Source: Chalara sp. BL73 (lineage: Eukaryota > Ascomycota > Leotiomycetes > Helotiales). From it: 64,000 nucleotides of DNA. The position numbers and the translations under genes are program-made. Positions 21,545-32,730 of the stretch are shown here, piece by piece. The stretch's first letter is position 1. Each line of letters opens with the position of its first letter. The DNA is taken from the NCBI GenBank assembly GCA_918026815.1, contig CAKJVC010000001.1, positions 1 to 64,000 on the forward strand. The letters run 5' to 3'. Below the pieces are notes generated by a model. The model searched no databases. It saw nothing but the letters and a program-made list of their open reading frames with translations, and was not told the DNA's origin.

Positions 21545-23188
21545 ATGGAATTTACCAGCATTAGTTCAATGCATGTTCTTCTCTTCCTTATTCTCTTGGC
21601 AACGATAACTTGGATCTCAAGAGCCTTGGCCGTGGACCGCTATGTGGAGGAGCCGCCATACATTCCCTCCAGAATCCCCTATTTCGGCCATGCCGTGGGA
21701 TTATTCCTTAATAAAGTACCTTATTATGGGAAAATCAAGTATGATTCAACCTTGCACGAGGATGAAAGTCCTGGGGTAAAAGCAAGCTGACTTTGGTTAC
21801 CTAAACTAGCAATGGTTTCAACTTCCCAATCTATTCTTTGGAGATGCCTGCGGGAAAGTTGTATGTTGTGACATCCCCGGACATAGCACGAGAAGTGCAA
21901 CGAAATCCTAAATCGCTTTCTTTTCCATGGGTCGAAGCAATTTTCGGCACTCGACTGGCTGGGATGAGCAAAGAGGGAAGTGCTTTATTGTTAGCAAACG
22001 TGCAAGGGGAGAATGGAAATCAAGGGCTTTTTGTTGATGGGTTAAAATTTCTGATAAAAAGTTTAAAACCTGGGGTTGCACTTGAGGAGATGAACAATGG
22101 AATGCTAAGAAGCCTTGCGAATACCATGTCAAAATATGAAACGGTAGCGGACGGTAGCCCGATAGATTTGTGGGCGTGGGTGAGGCACTTAATGATCCTC
22201 GCAACAACAGATGCCACATACGGCCCACAAAATCCATACCATGATCCCGAGCTGGAGGATGCAATTTGGTAAGCGATTCTCAAATTTATCTGTCATTAAC
22301 GGCTAAGAACTTTGTAGGATTGTCTCAAATAATGTCACCGGCTTGCTTCTCAGTTTCTTCCCTAATGTTTTTGCCAGACAGGCTTTCAGAGCGCGAGAGA
22401 AGCTAATCCAAGCGTTTGAAAACTTCTACAAGTCTTGTGGCGTAAAGGATGCATCTGCAATGACCAAAGGGAGATATGAAAGCACAAAAAGAGAGCTGTC
22501 GCTAAATGATATCGCTCGCCTCGATGTTGTGCAAGGCATTACAATTCTTTCCAATACAGTTCCTTCCGGATTTTGGACCCTTTATCATGTTCTGTCGCGA
22601 CCATCCGTCTTGAATCTTGTACGGGAGGAAGCGGCAAAGATTCTAATGGTCGAAGAGAGAAATGGGATTGTTTCACGAACACTTGACGTAAATAACATCC
22701 ACGAATCCCCGGTCCTCAAGTCGATCATGAGAGAGTCCTTACGTCACCAAGCCCTTGGGGCAGGAACCAGAATGGTTGTTCATGATACCATAATTGGAAA
22801 CCGTTACTTGCTGAAGAAAGACTGCTTCGTGATGCTTCCAAACCAACCGATGCACTTCAATGAGCAGGTTTGGGGATCAGATGTCCAGGATTTTAGTCCT
22901 TTACGATTCACCAAATCAGCCGGAAGCTCACAGGAGCTAGCCTTCAGGGCATTTGGTGGTGGTGCAAATTTATGCCCAGGGAGGTTCTTGGCTACCACAG
23001 AGATTCTGTCGATTGTAGCCATGTGCGCCTTGAGGTTTGATATTGAGCCCGAGGATGGGGTATGGATGGATCCAGGATCAGACTTTAGCGTCGCTTCCTC
23101 AATTGTGACACCGCCATTGCGCAAAACCATGGTGAGAATCAGGCAACGAAAAGGTTTTGAAACTGGCTCGTGGGCTTTTAAAGTTTAA
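21545..23188 (+). CDS. Cytochrome P450 monooxygenase (CYP7/CYP8-like fold group)
   Basis: Three exons (21545-21738, 21810-22268, 22318-23188) join in frame to give 507 residues; introns are GTATGA...CTAG and GTAAGC...GTAG. An N-terminal anchor (VLLFLILLATITWI) precedes a Pro-rich hinge, EEPPYIPSRIPYFGHAVGLF. The ExxR of helix K is ESLR in IMRESLRHQ, and the heme loop is FRAFGGGANLCPGRF. The I-helix reads ITILSNTVPSGFW, so the usual acidic-Thr pair is absent, as in prostacyclin-synthase-like and cholesterol-7-alpha-hydroxylase-like P450s, which have many fungal relatives. It probably oxidises a terpenoid or sterol-like intermediate at the ER membrane. All key residues are present and the gene looks intact, unlike its divergent neighbour. 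Confidence 0.85.
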
Positions 23189-23336
23189 ATATCCAGTTTA
23201 TAATATGCATAGCACCCAAGACGCAGAACTTCGTTTGGAAAAATGCTAGTGACTCTTCAACTTAAATTTTGAAATTTCCACACATGTGGCTATTTTACAC
23301 ATCTGATCTTCTCACATATTCTCTTCCCTCTACTAA

Positions 23337-24860
23337 CTACTTGACCTGCCAAAATTCTTTCTTAAGATGTATTTGATTATCTGTAAGTTCCTGACTTGGC
23401 CCGTTCTCGGAGCGAATGTAGGTCGACACGCTTTTCAAATTATTCAGCTCATACGGCAAATTTGTCTTGCTGTCCATCTTTTGATAGCCATTCAGTAAAG
23501 GAGGGTTGTGATCGGAATCATTATGATTGAAGTCTCTCTGAATCTGTAACTGGGAGGATGCATTTGCCGAACTCGCCTTCGTGGAACCATATTCCTTTGT
23601 AATACCTTCTGACTTCCTTGTGCTGCGGAACTGTGAGGAGCGGAAAGACAGCTGGAGAGCTTTCAAGTGGGGTAAGTTTTGGTAGAAAAGCTTTGAAGCC
23701 GCTGGCATGCATGCAACAATGACCCCGATGTTCATCTCTGCCAGGCTTAAAAGAGTATTAGTTGAATATCTAAGAGGAAATGGGATGCTACACACGCTGT
23801 GAGAATCACATTAACGGCGGCCCACGTTACATCGCTGGTGTGGTTGTAGCCCACTCGAAGCCATATGCTCAAGGAAGAAGCTAAGCACGCCCTATCGAAA
23901 TTTAGCATCCTGAAATTTTACAAGCCTCGAAAACATACAAAAGACCCGTCAGGAAAACCAGGCTGACCGCCATCTTTCTTTTAAGCGAAAGATGGAGATC
24001 CATAACGGCTTTTATGGGCAGTACTAGCAGAAAGACATCTATTCCCAGCCCAACAGAAGCAAACGGGATGCCATTCGTCTGCGACGCATATTCATCTTTG
24101 CTGAAGGAGTGCATTAACCAGCCTTCCCCCTTGCGAGGTGTAGTCAGAACGATTTGCGCGATTGAGGCAGCAACATAAAAGACTGATGTGACCGAGATGC
24201 CGATATAAATGCATATTCTCATCCATTTAAAGGGATGAAATATTTCGTGATAAAGCGAAAACAAGGTCAGCTTAGCAGCCATAAGTGTGGGGTTGACCAG
24301 GATGACGCTAAGGAACGCATTTGTCTAACAATATTAGCAATTGCTGTTGCGACATTGGAGAGTCAACCTACAATAAAAAAGGCATCTCCAAGCTCAATAA
24401 TCCTGATATCCCACAAATGTTTTCCGAGGGACCCAGTATTGACCGCTACACTGATCAGTACGTTGCATCGCCTTTGACTTGAAGATACGTACCTATGATT
24501 TGGGTTATGAAATATGCTGTAGCGCCTAACTGGTAGCAAGTTAATTTGGATTGCGAAGAACGCCAGCAGCACTTACGGCAGCAAAAATGCAAGTTACTAT
24601 GGAATGTCAGTCTCACATCGAGGCATCAAAGCTAGGCTCATACCGTCCCCCCAGGTCGTATGCCTAGTCATAAAGAACCTCACATACAGTCTGATGGCCA
24701 TGAATACCGCCATCAAAGCAAAGAGAAGTGATCCCACAGTGAGGATAATATAACCTCTTGACTCCGGATTATCAAAATTCGATTCCACACCTTCAGGAGG
24801 TTGAAGCGCTGGGTACGACTGCTTAAGGTCATCTGGAATCAATGCCAATAGATCTGCCAT
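23337..24860 (-). CDS. Fungal rhodopsin-domain integral membrane protein
   Basis: The ATG at 24860 starts MADLLALIPDDLKQSYPAL, then a first helix (GYIILTVGSLLFALMAVFMA) and RLYVRFF, the typical opening of the fungal rhodopsin-domain (Pth11-related, seven-TM) family. The second exon is only about 20 bases. Later exons carry LGATAYFITQII, NTGSLGKHLWDI, FPFASVGLGIDVFLLVLPI-like text (GIPFASVGLGIDVFLLVLP), LKRKMAVSLVFLTGLLYVFE, and the last helix EMNIGVIVACMPA. A hydrophilic C-terminal tail ends at 23337. About eight exons are needed. Such proteins often sit in or beside secondary-metabolism clusters and may sense or bind ligands. No lesion is seen. It is convergent with the P450 at 21545-23188, with 148 bases between stops. 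Confidence 0.75.
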
Positions 24861-26005
24861 GATGATAGGAAGCTTGCTTTGGGACTTGGGATGGTTTATC
24901 GATCGTGAAAATGAGGATACACAGGAAGTAACAGAAAGAAACAAGTTAATAACTAGAGGCACCAATAACCAGGGTAGACGAATTTTTTTATGCTGGTTCA
25001 CGATGGTTGCTACAGTTCTTTGGAGACACATGCATTGAACCAAATGGAAGGCTGTCCGAAATTTAATGGCCACGATGGAACGAACGAGGTGTGGCAGGCT
25101 TCTCTCTGAATGGCTGCCTTTCGCTAACAACCTTTTTGCTATGCCCCCGGATAAACACCTTGCTTACCTACTATACCTGCAGGCATTCTCATACATTAAC
25201 TGTGCCACTTGTCAATGTACCAACACATGATACATTCAATAAATGGTAATCTATCCCCCCCCCATTCCCGAAATGTCTTTAACGTGGTCTTGGATGACAG
25301 AATGCGAGGGTGGTAACGTTGGCTCTACAAGGAAGTTAACTGGAAGATGACGAGTTATCAGGTATCAATGGAAAGGAAGTAAATGCATGTTTAAGAGCAG
25401 GTCACGTCCAATTTCGGGCATGATTGGCATTAAAATAATTTTGGTATTGATAGTAATAGATAAAGTTAACGTCATGTTTAGCGGTGGAAATAATGATTTA
25501 ACAAAAGTACAAGAAAGGCAAAAGCGGCGGTGGGATTACTACGACGCTGTCAAAATAGTTTATTGGAGTACCAGTACTAATTATTACTACAGCTGTCGCC
25601 GAGTTGCCTGTGCTAGAATACGATGCAAAGTGGGGGGTGAATCATTCCTCGGCTGTGGAGACGGCCCCTGTGGATACAACCGCTGTGGAGACGGCCCCTG
25701 TGGATACAACCGCTGTGGAGACAGCCGCTGTGGCATCCTAGAGACCGGCAGCTTAGAGGCTGTTACTTAGCGTGCGGCACATGAACGACTTTAGCGCCAC
25801 GATTACCCGGAGTAAATTGCGTGTGGTGGCTTCTAGTGTTACCTTGCCAGTGTAAATATGGATCTCTGTAATTATTCAATTCCTGCAACTCATTGTTGCT
25901 ACCTTGAACTGCAAACATCTGTCTAGAAGCTCGACCCGGCTGAAGTGAGCTCACAGCATCGGCATTTTATCATTCTTCAATTCAACGCCAGCTTGTTTAC
26001 CAAAA
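24861..26005. other. Divergent intergenic region
   Basis: Lies between the rhodopsin-domain gene and the dehydrogenase gene. Contains a C9 run at 25255-25263 and the 30-bp tandem repeat listed separately. Open frames here are repeat-derived or non-conserved. Confidence 0.5.
25651..25734 (+). repeat. 30-bp tandem repeat
   Basis: The unit GCTGTGGAGACGGCCCCTGT plus GGATACAACC occurs twice in full and once in part. The top strand could encode Cys-Gly-rich text, but there is no other support for a gene. Confidence 0.8.
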
Positions 26006-27088
26006 ATGCCAAAGCACATTGCGCTCGTAACAGGCGGCTGCGGGTGTGTAGGTTTTCACGTGGTGAAAACACTGCTCAAAGAGCCATCTATTGCGGTGAT
26101 CCACGTCTTCTCCCGCAACCCTTCGCAAAACCTACTTCCCGGTGTAAGATACCATACAGGGAGTATCACTTCAGAAGATGACGTCGAATCTATTTTTCGA
26201 GATGTACAGCCGACGGTGGTTTTTCATGTAGCCTCGCCGGTGTCGTCTGGCAACACTGCAAGCGCAAAACTATTTCACGATGTCAATGTCGAGGGCACAA
26301 AGACCCTTCTCAGCCATGCACAGAACACCGCTGCAACAAAAGCGTTTATATATACCTCATCATCGAGCGTTGCTCAGCCCCCGTACCACATGACACAAGA
26401 ATCCCAACCCCTGGTACCATTCACTTCCAAAACTGACTTCAACTATTACACCACCACCAAGGCAATCGCAGATAAGATGGTTTTGGAAGCCAACAACCCC
26501 AACAACCTCCGCACTTGCTCTTTGCGTATCGCCCCAATATATGGCGAGCGGGATAACCAGATGATCCCTGGGGTAGTAAAAGTACTCGAAGATAAGCGAC
26601 AGCACAATCAGATAGGAAACAATACTGTCCTCATGGACTTCCTTTCCGTGAATAACGCAGCCAAGGCGCATGTTCTAGCATACCGAGCCTTGCTGATGCC
26701 CAGTGCCGAGCCAAGACCTGCTGTTGCTGGTGAGGCTTTCTTTATCACAGATGGTAAACCCATACCGTTCTGGGATTTTAGCAGGAAGGTATGGATGGCG
26801 GCCGGAGACAGAACTCCACCAGGGAAGATTAAGGTGATTCCGGCGTGGTTTGTCTTGGGTCTGGCTGTCGCATTAGAATGGGTCTATTGGGTTTTCACGT
26901 TTGGGCGGAAAACGCCGAAGATGCTGAGAAGCCATACGATCCGGTACGTCACACAGGAACGAACTTTTTCTATTGAAAAGGCAAGGAAGATATTGGGTTA
27001 TGAGCCAGTGGATGAGATGGATCAAGTGATTAGCGATGGGGTTTCCTGGTATTTGAGGGAGAGCAAACATTCGAACAAGTCTGACTAA
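26006..27088 (+). CDS. 3-beta-hydroxysteroid dehydrogenase / Erg26-like SDR
   Basis: A single exon gives 360 residues. The N-terminus has the extended-SDR cofactor motif in LVTGGCGCVGFHVVKTLL. Next are VFHVASPVSSGN, VNVEGTKTLLSHA, the catalytic Ser region IYTSSSSVAQ and the Tyr-Lys pair in YYTTTKAIADK, then LRIAPIYGERDNQMIPG. A hydrophobic stretch (VIPAWFVLGLAVALEWVYWVF) near residues 277-297 fits membrane attachment. The family oxidises 3-beta-hydroxyls of sterols or triterpenoids, sometimes with C-4 decarboxylation (Erg26). In fungal triterpenoid and meroterpenoid clusters, relatives oxidise the C-3 alcohol made by cyclisation. The location beside P450s and a UbiA pseudogene favours a cluster paralogue over housekeeping Erg26. 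The gene is intact. Confidence 0.85.
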   Translation: MPKHIALVTGGCGCVGFHVVKTLLKEPSIAVIHVFSRNPSQNLLPGVRYHTGSITSEDDVESIFRDVQPTVVFHVASPVSSGNTASAKLFHDVNVEGTKTLLSHAQNTAATKAFIYTSSSSVAQPPYHMTQESQPLVPFTSKTDFNYYTTTKAIADKMVLEANNPNNLRTCSLRIAPIYGERDNQMIPGVVKVLEDKRQHNQIGNNTVLMDFLSVNNAAKAHVLAYRALLMPSAEPRPAVAGEAFFITDGKPIPFWDFSRKVWMAAGDRTPPGKIKVIPAWFVLGLAVALEWVYWVFTFGRKTPKMLRSHTIRYVTQERTFSIEKARKILGYEPVDEMDQVISDGVSWYLRESKHSNKSD

Positions 27089-27284
27089 GACATGCCCCTC
27101 AAGATTATTTGTTACTTAATTCAGTGGTTCGCCTTGATTTCTAGCGAGGCATTGTTTATAAAACCTATCTAAACTTGGATATGTGGTAGGAGGGTTTGGG
27201 ATTATTGAATCGAGAAACTCATCTCGGATTGCACAGAATGAGATTAGAGGACATGAATTCCGCAGTTCTATAATTTTGAACGTA

Positions 27285-29280
27285 TTAACAGACTCTCTCC
27301 TGCTCTTCTCGTCTCCGCTGCCCCTCCTGCCTCGAATTTTTCCACTCCATGCATGCCGTGATGGGGACAGCTGCACTCGCTGCTGCTACGGAAAATGTGA
27401 ATGCTCGTGTGATGGCAATCGCCCACGTCCGGCGCAAGGCTTCCAGAGCCGCAGGAGAAGGACTTAGCTCCCGAAGCCCATAGGCACCTGCCGCGATTGC
27501 GGATGCGGGGCTGATTTCGGTCGTCAGCTTTGGCAGATCACTACGGATGGTGCTGAGGCAAATATTTTGACCGATTGTAACTGAAATGGCGCTAAATTCA
27601 GAAATTTAGCTTATGGGACTTCTAGGGAACAGACCATACATACCCACCCATTAGCCAAGAAAAGAGGATTATTGCTGAAAAGTGTTAGGTGTATACTCCG
27701 TATCAAATAGCTGTCATACTGACCATTTCCAGTCGGAATATCATCGTCACTGTGCTATTAGCCAGTGCGCAGATGGATAGGTACCACCTACCTAAGAGCA
27801 ACCTGAGCCGCTGTATATGGCAACTGTTGTGCTAGGCCCATCCCCAAGCCCGTTAGTACGAGAAAAGAAACCCACTCTACCGCTGCTGTACGTATTTTCA
27901 AATGCATAAGACATACACATCCAGCAACCATGACCAATTCACCCACAATCATCAAGGGGACCTGAAAAGTCAGCCAAGTCATACGAGCCACGGACACATA
28001 CATAATATCCCCATTTTGAAACCAGAGCTCCTGCAACTACCACTGCCACCATTAGCGGCAAAAAGTAGGCCATAAACCGAATTCCGCTGGTCATGGCATC
28101 TACCCCTTGTACAGTCTGGAAGTAAAATGGGACGTAAAAGCAAACCTTGACTACAGTTTAGCAATAAAGGATAGAGCAAGTTGAATACTTACCACAATAT
28201 TTGCTGACCCCATCAGAGCAAGAGCGCAGAAGCTAGTATATATGCTTCGCTTTCGTAGCACTCGAAGAGGCAACACTGCGTCCTCTCCTCGCTTCCACTG
28301 AATCACTCCAAACACAATAAAAAGCAGACCACCGGCCACGAGAAGCCCAATAATTGTTGCAGATGCCCACGCACGCTCTTGTCCCCCAAACTGCAAGGCA
28401 AGAAGGATACAGCAGACGGCCCCAAAGAAGACGGCTGTTCCGAAAACATCAATCTTCATAATCTTCTCCTTCATGGGAAGCATACGCAGAGGATCTTTCG
28501 GTACTCTAATACGCAAAAAGACAAGAATTGCGGCAAGACATGCTGCACCGATTGGAAGGTTTCTTGCTCAATTTAGAAGTAGTTTTTTATAGGAGGGAAT
28601 ACGCACATCCAAAAGCACCACCTCCAAGACGCCTTGGTGGTTAGGGCGCCGCCCAAAATCGGACCAAAGCAGATGGCCACACCAAACACGCTGGTGATAA
28701 TCCCATTGTACAGGGGCCGCTGCTCAAATTCAACGGTGTGCGTAATTATGCAAAGGGCGCCTTGGGTGAGGCCTGCCGCACCGAGTCCGGCAATTGCTCT
28801 TCCAACTATAAACTGCGTTCCTGTATTCGAGGCTGCTGAGAGGGTCGATCCAGCTTCAAAAATCACAATGGCAGAGATATACACTGCTTCTACCTTGAAC
28901 AACTTATACAGCTTGCCAAATGCGGGTTGAAAAGCGGTCATAGTCAGCGTATAGCCTCCACTGATCCACGATACTGAGTTCAGTGACCCCAAATCTGCGG
29001 TTATCTTGGGGACTGAAGCAGTGATCATGCTCGTATCAATTGCAGCGAGGAATGTTATAAAGTAGAGGAATGTGATGACGATGGCCAGGCGCAAGCCTTT
29101 CAGATACTGAATGGGAGCATGGTCGGGGTGTTCGTTGGCGTCCTGTTTGTTGGCATTTTGCGCCATGGCATCTTCAATATCATATCTTCTACCATTTTCT
29201 CCCTCCTCTTTTTGCCGGAGAGGTTTTTCGCTGCGATCTGTAGAGGCGCCTTTATCAAAAAACCTGAAATTTCTAGTCAT
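27285..29280 (-). CDS. MFS transporter, drug:H+ antiporter 14-TM type
   Basis: The ATG at 29280 starts a hydrophilic N-tail, then TM1 with FLYFITFLAAIDTSMITASV, VSWISGGYTLTMTAFQPAFG, FIVGRAIAGLGAAGLTQGAL (TM4 motif C-like signature) and SWRWCFWINLPIGA. The latter crosses an intron at 28606-28563. Exon 2 (28562-28193) includes DVFGTAVFFGAVCCILLALQ. Further exons carry CFYVPFYFQTVQGVDAMTSG, VPLMIVGELVMVAGC and FLVLTGLGMGLAQQLPYTAA. A very short exon follows (DDIPTGN), and the final exon is SVTIGQNICLSTIRSDLPK through a Glu/Arg-rich tail to the TAA at 27285. About seven exons and roughly 550 residues, normal for the family. It is likely a plasma-membrane exporter for the neighbouring pathway. 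No lesion was found. Confidence 0.8.
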
Positions 29281-30679
29281 TGTCGCTATTCACCTTGCAA
29301 ATGGGTGAGCCTTGAAGGAGTGAACCCTAACGGAGTGAATAAAGAACCCAGACAAATGCAACACACCAGCAACGAGCAGGCGAAAGTTTTCCTGGTGTTG
29401 AGCCTGCCTGTGCCAAATTTTGCCTAGTGTTATACGAAGAACCCGGCTGCAGATGCATGTGCATGGTGATTCGCAGGGGTTGGTGTTACCGTCGGTATCA
29501 GCCGTAAATGATGTGCATAAGTATCCATTACCTTTACTCTCGATCATATAAAATGCCCCCCTCGCTCCTACACATCGAAAGCAAGATAAATGTTCCTAGG
29601 GGTAGTGCCCTTGAATTAGTAAGCACTAACGCGGCGCTACGCTGCAAGCCGCCTCGCTTGAAATAAGCAAAAAAACGCTAACGCCAAACTCGCCATCCTG
29701 CCTTACTCCTCGCCCAGATAAAATGAACTGTTGTAATGTATATCGTTTCGCTGCATTTGTCATGCAGCTGCTTGTGTTCCCTGAGCACTTTCAGCTGTTA
29801 AAGCATCTTCTCTATTCGGAATCACAGTATTTCAATGTAACCCGAGAATACATGCTAGAGTGCAGATTATAAGCTAGCATTAATCAGTGCTACCTACACA
29901 TTGGTCTCCTAGACACTTCTTAATCCGCATTTGTCTATATACTTACCGCAAAATGCGGGTCACATAAAGGCTAATATTGATGCTGTAAGTACTACTTTCG
30001 AACTTAATTATGTGTTCGTTCGTGCACGATTCTATAAAAGTTACATAAAAATGAAGCCGATAATTCCGGATTAGCGTGTACTATTTGCGTCTAAATCAAG
30101 ATTTAAATTGAAGTAGTACAATAGTATAAGTCCTGGAAATACTGAGAAATAATAGTAATCTAAGTCATCTCGACACTCTCGATAAGCACTGCTGGACTAA
30201 ACATTCTAAACATTAACGGTCTGTATATACTGATATTTGACATATCCTTAAAATAAGCCAAACACAAAAACGCAAAAAGCTATTCACCAACGATAAAAAT
30301 AACCAAACGGGGTCTCATTCACAGCAATATAGTGGCATTCATGTAAACCAACAAGTTAATGCGTTCCTATCGTCCTGGATTCCATATATATAACTCGCGC
30401 GCCTAGATCCACCAGCTGCCCTCTTCTTAATATATTTTCCTCATTTGTTCGGTATATTGCATGTGTTCAAAATAGAGAAAGTCACGTGCCCTTCAGAGAG
30501 TATAGGGAAAACAAGTATCAATTGCTGAAGGTTGTAGAACCTAAACTACAGGAGAGAATCCCTCTACTTATAGAGGTGTGATACTCACAGTAGGCATCAT
30601 ACTGATGCCTACTGGTGCCTACTGGTACCTACAATAGACTAGGTATGGTCCTTAGACCTAACCTGTTCAACAACACGCC
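29281..30679. other. Intergenic
   Basis: No supported gene in 1.4 kb. It contains the MFS promoter at the left and the perfect palindrome at 30588-30614 at the right. Confidence 0.5.
30588..30614. repeat. Perfect palindrome with 12-bp arms
   Basis: CAGTAGGCATCA and TGATGCCTACTG flank the loop TAC. It is followed directly by two further GCCTACTGG copies. It lies about 70 bases upstream of the UbiA pseudogene. Confidence 0.8.
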
Positions 30680-31468
30680 GCGGGTCGCAATCAAAAGCCC
30701 GTATCGGAAGTCTTACAAACGTGCGCCTTGCTCCTGGGTGGCAGCCTCTTCTTCTCGAATGCTGCGCACGCTTGGAACGATCTTATCGATGCACCTATCG
30801 ACAGACAAATAGCACGAACAAAGAACCGGCCAATCGTCAGGGGCGCCATATCACCGCGAGCAGCGCTCGTCTTCACTGTTGTTCAGGCGTTTGGAGCCGC
30901 TGCCTTCTTGCTTTTATTTATCCCTACGACCGCAATAGCGACGCTTCCGACCATCGCGGGGACGACATACTATCCCTGGGCAAAGCGGCATACCTATTTT
31001 CCCTAGGTAGTACTCGGTTTCTGTTTGTCATGAGGAATTGTGGTTGAAAGCGCAGCTACCGGCTTGAAGGAGCCGTGGATGGATCCGGCGGCCCTGCACC
31101 TTGTGTTTGCCGTAATACTCTAAACTGTCATCTACGATACAATTTACGCGTACCAGGACATTGCAGACGACACGAAAATAGGAGTAAAAAGCACCGCGGT
31201 CTTGTTCAGGAACAATACTAAGTCCCTGCTGTGGATTCTCCTCTTCTTTATAGCAGCCTTATTAGCCTTGTATAGCAAGCTCATGGAAATGGGGATCATA
31301 TACTATATTGTTACAGTTAGTGGCTGCATGTCGTCGTTGAGACTTATGATTATAAATGTCAAGTTAAAAGATAAAGCAAGTTGCTGGTAGTAGTTTACAA
31401 GTAGCTTCTAGTTTACGGGGATATCTATTGCCATTGGATTACTATCAGAATACGCTCTAGTATTATAG
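30680..31468 (+). pseudogene. UbiA-family prenyltransferase, six in-frame stops
   Basis: One frame can be followed from about 30680 to a TAG at 31466-31468. It carries both Asp-rich motifs of the intramembrane UbiA prenyltransferases: NDLIDAPIDRQIARTKNRP and AYQDIADDTKIGVKS, with hydrophobic helices between. In fungi such enzymes attach farnesyl or longer chains to aromatic polyketides (meroterpenoids) or make ubiquinone. Internal stops are TAG 31004-31006 (CAG expected), TGA 31031-31033 (Trp expected), TAA 31121-31123, TAG 31388-31390, TAG 31391-31393 and TAG 31409-31411 (Trp expected in the usual W-W-F...W-F-T-G terminal pattern). No frameshift is needed. The N-terminal helix or helices are missing or unrecognisable. 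Most stops are C-to-T or G-to-A type. Confidence 0.8.
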
Positions 31469-32730
31469 GTCCACTGGAATATTCAGTCATGATGAATTCA
31501 AAAATTGGAATAACTCAATCTCTGTTTATTTAAGTTCACTTGAATTACTGTTGAAAATTAAATGAAATAGTAATTATTCAGACTTGACTCGAGCCGTATG
31601 TCTTAGAAACATCCTTCAACTTTGCCAAGTTGTCGAAGCCATATAAACTGAAATACTTTACGTTCTCTACCTTGCGGTCTGTGTGTAGATTGATTATCAA
31701 AGGGGTTTAATCATTAATAGCAGCTGCTCGAAGCCGCCTCTTGAACCTTCTGCCGCCACCTAGGACTTGATAAACAAACCAACTTTAGGCCGTGATATAG
31801 GGCAGACATAGTTTTTAGACATTCACAAGTCTCTCTTGCTTCAAGATGGAGAATGTACATTACTTCAGGGGAGGGGTTACCCGTTCCTCCAAGCTTCCCC
31901 CTTCCCCCCCCCCCCCCCCCCCCAAAAACACTTTCTCGGCATTCGTCAATTCCACGAGAATCGTCAGATATTACCTACGGTACGCAGACAAGCCCAAACC
32001 AGATCACTGTTGTGCCGTGCATTTACATCCGTGCTAGTGCCATTTGCCAACATAAGCTACTATCTGAGTTACTAGGTAGAAAATCTGATCATGGCGACAT
32101 CCTGGCCCAAGAAGGGGATGAAATCGCCTTCAAGCGCTCTAATTAGCTACCTAAATAAGGATAAGGTCGTGAGGAAAATCAAGAAACAAGCCCACTGACC
32201 CAGCATTTGGAGTCCGACCTCCAATCATACCCCCCACTTTCCTACCGAATGCATCACAAATCCTGGTAGGAAGTGCCATAGTTCGATTTTATGTTGACAC
32301 TTTATTTTTAAATATAAATATGAGATCCTTGATTTGACACGCTAAGGCAGCAGGCTCGGAGCAGGTAATATACTCTGCCTCGTAGCTGCGTCAATGGAAG
32401 ACCTGAAAGCAGCCTGATGGTACTCGAGCTGACATACATGCATCTCGCATGTACCTCATAGGTGCCTCACAGGTGCCTCACAGGGTGTCATTCGGTAATT
32501 GAAACCAACAATCTCGTGAGATAGGCGATGATTACGCGGAAGTGGGTGGTTGGTTGGTTTTTGTAACCCAACGCTACTTCATTTGTCCGTCCTCCATGGT
32601 GTCTTGCCCCTCTTGAATTCCTGACCTCTTGTCTCCCTTCATCCGACATCTAGCGCCTACAGTCACCAGAAGACGCACCGCGCAACCGCAGTATATCTTC
32701 TGATCAAGCATAGCATCCAAACCGTTTCCC
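31469..32730. other. Intergenic
   Basis: No supported gene. Overlapping short plus-strand frames at 31836-32146 arise around a C20 run and are not convincing. Confidence 0.5.
31904..31923. repeat. C20 homopolymer
   Basis: Twenty uninterrupted C residues, preceded by CTTCCCCCTT-type pyrimidine sequence. Confidence 0.9.

Noticed and set aside
25387..25770. 127-residue plus-strand frame with CGDGPCGYNR repeats
   Set aside because: The Cys/Gly pattern comes from the 30-bp tandem repeat; the rest of the frame has no coding character.
31836..32146. Three overlapping plus-strand frames, proline-rich
   Set aside because: The proline runs are the C20 homopolymer read in three frames.
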